Assembly: GCA_002391385.1 (NCBI GenBank)
Contig: DGEY01000023.1
Location: forward strand, 4,401-16,541
Length of the DNA: 12,141 nt
Direction of reading: 5' to 3'
Origin: Firmicutes bacterium UBA3914
GTDB taxonomy: Bacteria; Bacillota; Limnochordia; Darwinibacteriales; Darwinibacteriaceae
This document shows positions 6,306 to 12,141 of this stretch, in pieces (the stretch's first letter is position 1; each line of letters begins with the position of its first letter). The notes under the pieces were generated by a model. That model was not told where the DNA came from and made no database searches. It worked only from the letters and a program-made list of their open reading frames with translations. A program made the translations under genes and the position numbers.

Positions 6306-7379
6306 TTATCTCTGAACCCTGGCGTTGCCTTCCCACACGGCCCAGACCTGAGCTTCGTCGGCAGGCTGGACATAGTCGGTTAAGAACGTGGTGGCCATGG
6401 CACCGGTGGCCCAGGCGAACTGAACCCATTTTGCCGATTCCCAGCCCCGGAGAATGGCGTAGAGCAAACCGCCCACAAAGCCATCCCCGCCGCCGATGCG
6501 GTCCAAAACGGTGATGGGCCTAGGTTCAACCACATGCCACTCATCGCCGGCCAAGAGGATGGCTCCCCACAGGTGGGAGTTCACATCCACAACTTCCCGC
6601 AGCGTGTTGGCGAACACCGTGGCCGCGGGGAACTTCTCCTTCACCCGGCGGATCATCTCTTTGAAGGACTCGATCTGGGCGCTGATCTCTTTGCCCCCCG
6701 CTTCCGGACCGGGGATATCCAAGCAGAGCTGATAGTCCTCTTCGTTGCCGATGAGAATGTCACTTAGGCTGGCGATTTCTTTGAACACTTCATGCAGCTC
6801 CTCTTCTCTGCCCTTCCAGAAGGAAGCCCGGTAGTTCAGGTCAAAGGAGATGCGGGTGCCGTGTTTCTTGGCGGTTCTGGCCACGTCCAAACAGAACTGG
6901 CTGGACTCGGGGGAAAGCGCGGCGATAAGGCCAGAGATGTGCACGATCTGCACGCCCTCTTCCCCAAAGATGCGCTCCAAATCGAAGTACTTAGCATCGA
7001 GGATGCGCCCTACTTCACCAGCCCGGTCGTTGTATACCCGGGGACCCCGCACCCCCCAGCCGCTGTCGGCGATGTTAAACTGATGGCGGTAACCCCAGGG
7101 ACCGCCTTGGGGAATCTCAGGTCCCTCGAAGTCCATGCCCCTGCTGCGCAGGTTGCTTTTGATCAACTGGGCAATGGGACTGCCTTGAACAAAGGCTGTC
7201 AGTACCTTGACCGGCAGGCCCAGGTACGAAGAAATGCTGGCCACATTGGTTTCCGCACTGGTGACGTGCATGATAAACGTGTCGCTGGCGTGCACCGGCT
7301 GGCCGTGGAGCGGCGTGAGCCGTACACCCATGCTCGTGGGTACAAGCATCGCATACTTAGCATTCGAACGCAGTTCCAT
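6306..7379 (-). CDS. kdgK: 2-keto-3-deoxygluconate kinase (PfkB family)
   Basis: A PfkB/ribokinase-family sugar kinase of 357 residues, predicted to phosphorylate 2-keto-3-deoxygluconate to KDPG, which an aldolase then splits to pyruvate and glyceraldehyde 3-phosphate. The early substrate-binding motif is present as SAETNVA (41-47), where the more common form starts with GA. FDLNYRASFW (179-188) resembles the KdgK family. The ATP-site signature is DRIGGGDGF (293-301), with Asp299 as the catalytic base. The ATG at 7379 is chosen because AAAAGGAGG lies about 11 bases upstream; a longer in-frame start at 7433 overlaps uxaE and has no such site. The neighbouring uronate isomerase and epimerase strongly support KDG as substrate over fructose or ribose. 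The KDG-forming dehydratase is not in this window. Confidence 0.85.
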   Translation of the reverse strand: MELRSNAKYAMLVPTSMGVRLTPLHGQPVHASDTFIMHVTSAETNVASISSYLGLPVKVLTAFVQGSPIAQLIKSNLRSRGMDFEGPEIPQGGPWGYRHQFNIADSGWGVRGPRVYNDRAGEVGRILDAKYFDLERIFGEEGVQIVHISGLIAALSPESSQFCLDVARTAKKHGTRISFDLNYRASFWKGREEELHEVFKEIASLSDILIGNEEDYQLCLDIPGPEAGGKEISAQIESFKEMIRRVKEKFPAATVFANTLREVVDVNSHLWGAILLAGDEWHVVEPRPITVLDRIGGGDGFVGGLLYAILRGWESAKWVQFAWATGAMATTFLTDYVQPADEAQVWAVWEGNARVQR

Positions 7380-7407
7380 CCTGTACAAGTCCTCCTTTTG
7401 AAATGAT

Positions 7408-8913
7408 CTAGCGAGAAAGGCCAAGGGACTCAAGATGACGGCCGATGTGCTCCATTAAGAACTGTTCGTACACCCCTTCCTTGGCTTTAAGCACAGCGAA
7501 GATCTGCGGCCCAAGCTCGGGATCGGTGAGCAAAAAGCCGTAGGTGATGTGCAGCAGCTGCCGGGCATCAGCGTTCTGCATCAGTTCCGGAAGCTCCGCA
7601 TCGTCCAGCTCATCCAGGCTTGGCACCTTGCCAAGATCCAAGCTTACTTTGTAATAGGTGCGGGCTTGGTCCACCGTTTCCAGGGCCTTGCGGTGCAGGG
7701 CCCGGTAAAGCTTGGGATCCTCGGAAGCGATCACCCGCACAGCTTCCAACCAGTTAGTTCCGGCGGTCTTCAGGTGGTAGCCCGTCTCCCCAGCGTATTT
7801 CCCAATGATGGGAAAGATGCTGAACTTGTCGCTGCCGGAGTGAATGCTGACCTTGTACCCGAAATACCGGGCGATCAGGGCATGCACTGCGAACTCCCTT
7901 TCAAACTGCTCCACGTCTCCGATGTAATCGATCCCTTTTTCAAAATGACCGCAGAAGCGGGGAGCCAAAGAGCTCACCTTCACCCCCCGGCGGCGCAGTT
8001 CACTGGCGACGAAGAAGTGATCCTGGGGAGTTGTGGGTGTATCCACTTCGTCAATGCTGATCTCAAAATCGATGGCCCGCTCCTCCCGGGCGATGATGGA
8101 GTGATACACCATCTCCATGAAATCCAGAGCCCGGTAGTAGGTGAGCACCATGCGCTCGAAGCCCGCGGCACCCATGTGGATAGAAGTGCCGTCCTGCAGG
8201 GTATAGGTTTTATCCCGGTAGAGTTCCTCCAGCTGCCCCTTGAGCTCTGGAACTAGCCCCCGGTACTTCTCAGCAACCTCCTGGGCGCTGAGGCGGGCAA
8301 CCTCATCATCGATATGCTCCGAGCAGTCCAGCGTGATCATGCTGAAACCCAGATCCAGGGCCATCTGGATATCCTCCACCTTCTTCAGGTGGTCGCCATC
8401 CGCGCCGAAACCTTCCGTGTAGCCTTCCTGGAACACCGCCCAAGTGGCCGCATCCAGCACCTGCCGGTAGGTGCGCCGGGTGAGATCAAGTTCCCGCATG
8501 GACTGCTGAGCCAGCACCGGGCGTGCAGTCGTACCCTGCACTGTTTTGATATGGCCGGGGGAAGCCAGACCCAGCCGATCCCCAAGGCCTAGGGAAATCC
8601 CTGTGGTGCCAAAGGCCTGGGGAGCGGTCCAGGGGAAGAGCCTGCGCATAACCTCAGCATTGGCGCTATTGAGCTCGGCCAGAAACACGTGGAAAGACCC
8701 CAAAACCTGCGCCTGCGCCTCAAAGGGGCAGTCTTCCTTTTCCGCAACCACAACCAAAAGCTTTTCTAGATCCTCTCTCACCATGAAGAACAGCTGGTTT
8801 TCCACCAAGCGGACCGAAGCGCTGTACACGCCCGGCGCTTCACCCCTCTGCAGTCCCCCAGCCAGGGACTGGAGATCCGCCGCCTGCTCCACTGCCTGCC
8901 TCCAACCTGTCAC
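7408..8913 (-). CDS. uxaE: Tagaturonate/fructuronate epimerase (UxaE)
   Basis: A protein of about 501 residues matching the UxaE tagaturonate epimerase family, first characterised in Thermotoga, which interconverts D-tagaturonate and D-fructuronate so that galacturonate can enter the mannonate branch. Conserved-looking blocks include GADGDHLK (about 170-177), FEISIDEVDTPTTP (283-296) and SIHSGSDKFSIFP (356-368), with His and Asp residues likely to bind a divalent metal. I chose the GTG at 8913 because AAGGAGG is 7 bases upstream. An ATG at 8919 is too close to that site, and a GTG at 8937 has only a weak one; both are in frame. The upstream LarA-like gene ends at 8940. The family was recalled from sequence patterns, not searched. 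Confidence 0.87.
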   Translation of the reverse strand: MTGWRQAVEQAADLQSLAGGLQRGEAPGVYSASVRLVENQLFFMVREDLEKLLVVVAEKEDCPFEAQAQVLGSFHVFLAELNSANAEVMRRLFPWTAPQAFGTTGISLGLGDRLGLASPGHIKTVQGTTARPVLAQQSMRELDLTRRTYRQVLDAATWAVFQEGYTEGFGADGDHLKKVEDIQMALDLGFSMITLDCSEHIDDEVARLSAQEVAEKYRGLVPELKGQLEELYRDKTYTLQDGTSIHMGAAGFERMVLTYYRALDFMEMVYHSIIAREERAIDFEISIDEVDTPTTPQDHFFVASELRRRGVKVSSLAPRFCGHFEKGIDYIGDVEQFEREFAVHALIARYFGYKVSIHSGSDKFSIFPIIGKYAGETGYHLKTAGTNWLEAVRVIASEDPKLYRALHRKALETVDQARTYYKVSLDLGKVPSLDELDDAELPELMQNADARQLLHITYGFLLTDPELGPQIFAVLKAKEGVYEQFLMEHIGRHLESLGLSR

Positions 8914-8939
8914 CGACATTCCTCCTTGTCTATACACCC

Positions 8940-10214
8940 TCAGCTAAAGTCTTTCTCCAAGGCCCACAGGCCCAGCGCTGGATTGCTGACATAAAACACC
9001 TTTTCCCCATCCACCATGTTAAAGCCATCCCTGAGCTTTTGGGGATCGTATTTGGCTACCGCCTCCTGGTACGGCAGGTAGTCGAAATACACGCCCTTGA
9101 TCTCCTCCTCACTCAAATGCTGCACCGCATAGGTGATCTTGAAGCGGCCATCGGAGGAGCCGTGGATCAAATGGGCTGCCACCGAAAGGTTCTCGGAGAG
9201 CTCCTGGCTCTCTTTCACCAAACGGAGGATATCCAGGCGCTTTTGGTAGCCAAAGGCGCGGATCAGGCGGTCAATACCGGCGTCTTCCCCGAAGCTGCTC
9301 ACGCCGGGGGCCAAGATGATCAGTTCCCCCCCGTCAGCGATGGCCATGCGGGTACGGTACACCGCCTTGTTCCCCAGCCAGGTGCTGCGGAATTCTGAGG
9401 GGTCCAGGTAGACCACCACTTTCTCCAGGGGCTCCTGGAGCAAATCCAGGTTTTCCTTCTGACTCAGAGCCACCGCCCCTTCAAAGACGGACCGCCCCCG
9501 GCCCACAAAAAGGCCCATGAGGGAAGTCTCCTCGCCCCTGGTCTTGCTCACGGTGAGGATGTAGGCCAGGGGGAGACTGCTCAGGAAGTGTTCTTCCGCG
9601 TAGTCAAACACCTTGCGCACCGGGGAATGGTCGCGGCCCATCATCCGCTCCATGCCGTACACCGCGCCCAGGAAGTGGGAACGGTCGATGATCTCCTTGC
9701 CGCCGCAGCCCACCACGATGTTCTTCGTGTAGTTGGCCATGCCCACCACTTCATGGGGTACCACCTGGCCGATGGAAAGGATCAGGTCATAGCCGCCTTC
9801 CACCAGCTCCCGGTTAACCTCCACGGCGATGGAATAGTCCACAAGACCCTCGGAAACCTCCCGGACAAACTCCCCGGGAACAACCCCTACCTTGGTCACG
9901 TCCGTGCGCCAGTTATGATCGATATACGCCTCCGGAGGAATCTCGGGGCCAAAGATACGGCTCTTCTCCTCCCAGGTCATGGGCTTGTGGGTGCCCAAGG
10001 CCGGCAGCACCTTCACCTCAGCGGGCTGCAGCAGCCGGTAGAGAATACTTGTGATGGGACCGGCTAGACTATGCCCCCTCGTCCCGTCGGGGGGAATGAG
10101 GAGCACCTTCTTGAGGGGCCGATCCACTCCCAGCAGCCACTCCTGCAGGGTGCTTTCCACTTGCTCCATATCTATGGGTCCCTCCGTGAGGGAATAGCTC
10201 CGCAATCGGCTCAC
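8940..10214 (-). CDS. LarA-like nickel-pincer racemase/epimerase homologue
   Basis: A 424-residue member of the lactate racemase (LarA, DUF2088) family. In LarA a nickel pincer cofactor covalently bound to a lysine carries hydride on and off the alpha carbon of a 2-hydroxy acid. The key residues are in place: GTHK with His76, then His154, Lys164 and His180. The spacings between the last three (10 and 16) equal those of LarA His174, Lys184 and His200. PPDGTRGHS (41-49) corresponds to the N-terminal DxTR motif. The operon suggests an aldonate rather than lactate; D-gluconate 2-epimerase activity is known in this superfamily. No cofactor-synthesis genes (larB, larC, larE) are in the window. The start is uncertain: GTG at 10214, TTG at 10205 (better spaced from AGAAAGGGCGG) or ATG at 10169. 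Confidence 0.85.
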   Translation of the reverse strand: MSRLRSYSLTEGPIDMEQVESTLQEWLLGVDRPLKKVLLIPPDGTRGHSLAGPITSILYRLLQPAEVKVLPALGTHKPMTWEEKSRIFGPEIPPEAYIDHNWRTDVTKVGVVPGEFVREVSEGLVDYSIAVEVNRELVEGGYDLILSIGQVVPHEVVGMANYTKNIVVGCGGKEIIDRSHFLGAVYGMERMMGRDHSPVRKVFDYAEEHFLSSLPLAYILTVSKTRGEETSLMGLFVGRGRSVFEGAVALSQKENLDLLQEPLEKVVVYLDPSEFRSTWLGNKAVYRTRMAIADGGELIILAPGVSSFGEDAGIDRLIRAFGYQKRLDILRLVKESQELSENLSVAAHLIHGSSDGRFKITYAVQHLSEEEIKGVYFDYLPYQEAVAKYDPQKLRDGFNMVDGEKVFYVSNPALGLWALEKDFS

Positions 10215-10229
10215 CGCCCTTTCTTGAAA

Positions 10230-11465
10230 TTAACGTCCGACAAATGCCCGGAAGTTCCCCTGGAAGAGCTGCTTGAGATCCCGTTCGATCTCTGCAGCGC
10301 TCACCTGCCAGCCGGTTGCCCCGAGATCTGCGTATTTCTCCAGCAGGACCCGGCCGATGATCTCCCGGGAATGATCCCATTTGTAAATCAGATGCTCCAA
10401 AACCCTGGCATCGGAATGCTGCGGGATGAAAGAGAGGCCCAGGGTCTCCACACGCAGGGCGGTGATCTCCTCCACCAGGCTGGGATTGTTCAAGAACCAC
10501 CAGCAGCCAAAGACCAGCAGATTCCGGTATTTGCGCGCGGTGATGGCCAGCTCATGCTGGTTTTCCCGGGAGAGCATGGTCACCAGGAACTTGTTCTCAG
10601 GATACTCTGAACACAGCTGTTCCACGACGCCGATTTCCGCCTTGCCCACCGAGTCCCCCGCCAGTTCCAACCCGGGGTTCACCAGCTTCTTCACGCCGAT
10701 CATCATGGCAAAGGGAATCCCCTGCTCCCGGCAGACCGGCAGGATGCACTCCTTCAGCACTCTACTTCTCAAGGAGTTATCATCCACTGTAAAAGTGGGA
10801 GGCAGCGAGGCCGCCATGTACAGGGCGTCGATCTTCTCCACCCAATCTGTGAGAAACCTGCGAACTTCCGCGGCCGAATTCCCGCCGAAATCACCAGTTA
10901 CATTATACCCTTCCCCCTGGAGCACCTCAGCCGCCGCGGGAAAGTTCATCAGTAAAGGATCAATGCGCAGGGACGATTTGAACCTGGGATCCCCAGCTGT
11001 GCCCCGCTTCCAGACTGCCCTTTCCTGGGGGTCGAAGGGATCGTTGGTCATGACTATCTCCTTAACGCCCGCCAGCTTAAACACCTGGTCGATCTGCCCC
11101 TGCAAAGTCAAGCCGCGGTAGTACTCTCGATAGGCTTCCAAGGAGCGGCTTTTCACATCCAGACCGAGGCGGTTTAAGATGGTGAGCACCCCCCGCTGGG
11201 CTTCGCTCACGGGCGAACGGTCCAAAAACAGAGTCTGCCACACCAGCTCCGCCTGCCGAGCTTTGGGCAGCCGGAAAAACTCCCGGTAATCCAGGGAACT
11301 GTAGCGGAAAAACTCTGCGATCAAGTAATGGTAGGTCAAAATCTCATCAATGCCCCAGAGCAAAAGACCGTCGAAATCCGCCGGAAACAGGTGCGTGTGC
11401 ACATCCACAATTTCCAAGTTAGCCAGCTGCTCGTCGATGATTGCCTTTAGTTCAACCCGGTTCAT
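10230..11465 (-). CDS. uxaC: Uronate isomerase, compact divergent type
   Basis: A 411-residue amidohydrolase-fold enzyme predicted to isomerise D-glucuronate to D-fructuronate and D-galacturonate to D-tagaturonate in the cytoplasm. It is shorter than E. coli UxaC (about 470 residues) and lacks that enzyme's typical N-terminus. From memory it closely resembles the divergent Bacillus halodurans isomerase Bh0493, sharing blocks such as LLLWGIDEILTYHYL (34-48), TNDPFDPQER (140-149), SLPPTF (220-225), MLSRENQHEL (297-306) and FIPQHSDARVLE (346-357). The metal-site HxH is His23/His25 in DVHTHL, and Asp352 is the likely catalytic aspartate. The ATG at 11465 has GGAG 4 bases upstream. It is the first enzyme gene after the ROK gene, 23 bases downstream. 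Confidence 0.88.
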   Translation of the reverse strand: MNRVELKAIIDEQLANLEIVDVHTHLFPADFDGLLLWGIDEILTYHYLIAEFFRYSSLDYREFFRLPKARQAELVWQTLFLDRSPVSEAQRGVLTILNRLGLDVKSRSLEAYREYYRGLTLQGQIDQVFKLAGVKEIVMTNDPFDPQERAVWKRGTAGDPRFKSSLRIDPLLMNFPAAAEVLQGEGYNVTGDFGGNSAAEVRRFLTDWVEKIDALYMAASLPPTFTVDDNSLRSRVLKECILPVCREQGIPFAMMIGVKKLVNPGLELAGDSVGKAEIGVVEQLCSEYPENKFLVTMLSRENQHELAITARKYRNLLVFGCWWFLNNPSLVEEITALRVETLGLSFIPQHSDARVLEHLIYKWDHSREIIGRVLLEKYADLGATGWQVSAAEIERDLKQLFQGNFRAFVGR

Positions 11466-11488
11466 CTCACTCCACCCCTTCTCGTTAA

Positions 11489-12141
11489 TTAAGCAAATAG
11501 CTCTCTCAACACTAGAGTTGCTGCTCCCACCGTGACCGAATCGGCGCCTAGACCCACCGGCTCAATGGCCAGGCTGGGCTGGGCCACATGCAGAATGCGG
11601 GCCTCCACGATCTCCCTGATTTTGGGCAGTAGGTAGTCGATGACGGGGAGGATGTCTCCGCCAATGAGTACCTTGGCGGGATTAAGGATGTTGATGGTGT
11701 TGGCGATGGCCGCCCCCAGATAACTGGCTGCCTCTTCCCAGAGCTGAACGGCCAGGGGATGACCTTGCCTGGTGGCCTCGACCAGGTGATGGAAGGTCAA
11801 GTGATCGGGATCAGTATCCACCAACTCCAAAAGACTCCCGCCATCTCCCCTCTTGAGAATCACCCGCATTTTTTTCAGGACTGCTTCGATGGACGCCACC
11901 GTTTCCAGGCAGCCGTAATTACCGCACTTGCACAAACTCCCGTCGGGAACCACGGTGGTGTGGCCGATTTCACCGGAGCTAAAACCCGCACCGGTGAAGG
12001 GCTGGCCGCCCAAGATGATCCCAGAACCGATGGATTGGCCCACCTTAACTCCCAAAAGATGCTGCACCCCGCGGCCGCTGCCGAACCAGTACTCCCCCAG
12101 CACCATGGCCCGGGCGTTGTTTTCCATGCGCACAGGCAGGC
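11489..12141 (-). CDS. ROK-family protein, N-terminus outside the window; probable sugar-responsive repressor
   Basis: The C-terminal 217 or so residues of a ROK protein; the frame stays open to the window edge, so any N-terminal helix-turn-helix would lie outside. The ROK zinc signature is clear: GEIGH, then CKCGNYGCLE. Two features argue against sugar kinase activity. The motif usually carrying the catalytic Asp (ENDANA in glucokinases) reads ENNARAM here, and the phosphate-binding GTGxGxG region reads VGQSIGSG. Similar changes occur in ROK repressors such as NagC and XylR. Its position at the head of the uronate operon fits a local repressor sensing a uronate or intermediate. A kinase cannot be excluded without the missing N-terminus. 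Confidence 0.85.
   Translation of the reverse strand, partial: LPVRMENNARAMVLGEYWFGSGRGVQHLLGVKVGQSIGSGIILGGQPFTGAGFSSGEIGHTTVVPDGSLCKCGNYGCLETVASIEAVLKKMRVILKRGDGGSLLELVDTDPDHLTFHHLVEATRQGHPLAVQLWEEAASYLGAAIANTINILNPAKVLIGGDILPVIDYLLPKIREIVEARILHVAQPSLAIEPVGLGADSVTVGAATLVLRELFA

Noticed and set aside
7380..7433. N-terminal extension of KdgK to 7433
   Set aside because: It overlaps the end of uxaE, has no ribosome binding site, and the ATG at 7379 has a strong one with a normal PfkB N-terminus.
7549..8256. Plus-strand open frame of 235 codons
   Set aside because: It is antisense to uxaE, whose protein shows clear family blocks throughout; the antisense product shows no recognisable motif.
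8940..10214. Annotation simply as lactate racemase
   Set aside because: Catalytic residues support the LarA superfamily, but the operon holds no lactate genes and the superfamily has several substrates; lactate is not supported by context.
10426..11121. Plus-strand open frame of 231 codons
   Set aside because: It is antisense to uxaC, with a Ser/Arg-rich shadow composition and no support from a start site.
11489..12141. Annotation as glucokinase
   Set aside because: The visible part lacks the catalytic Asp and the usual phosphate-binding motif, so only the ROK family membership is supported.

Overview
The window looks like chromosomal DNA of a member of the Bacillota (Firmicutes), probably a Clostridia-like or related lineage. 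The GC content is moderately high by eye. Purine-rich Shine-Dalgarno sites precede most genes, GTG and TTG starts are used, intrinsic terminators are common, and there is a ydaO/yuaA-class (c-di-AMP) riboswitch. No phage, IS, tRNA, rRNA or CRISPR signal was seen. The species cannot be named from this sequence.

The right 60% (about 4.8-12.1 kb) is one minus-strand operon for hexuronate (galacturonate/glucuronate) use. In transcription order it holds a ROK-family protein cut by the window edge (probably the local repressor), a compact uronate isomerase (UxaC type), a LarA-like nickel-pincer racemase/epimerase homologue, a tagaturonate epimerase (UxaE), a 2-keto-3-deoxygluconate kinase (KdgK) and a decarboxylating 6-phosphogluconate dehydrogenase (Gnd). 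Gaps are about 15-30 bp, and a strong intrinsic terminator follows gnd. UxaC would convert galacturonate to tagaturonate and UxaE would convert that to fructuronate. After reduction to mannonate and dehydration (enzymes not in the window), KdgK phosphorylates the product. The LarA-like gene and gnd do not belong to that textbook route. Together they suggest a bridge from mannonate to gluconate and the oxidative pentose phosphate pathway.

The left 40% is a mixed region. From the left edge it holds a C-terminally anchored beta-rich protein of unknown function whose ribosome binding site lies in a long hairpin. Next is a CPA-type cation:proton antiporter, transcribed leftward behind a c-di-AMP riboswitch and terminator. 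A divergent SDR oxidoreductase has a good sigma-A-type promoter and its own terminator. A small four-helix membrane protein built from an internal duplication follows, and then a solitary Mrr-type restriction endonuclease.

The two most interesting signals are the riboswitch-attenuator in front of the antiporter (about 2188-2346, minus strand) and the LarA homologue inside the uronate operon (8940-10214, minus strand).
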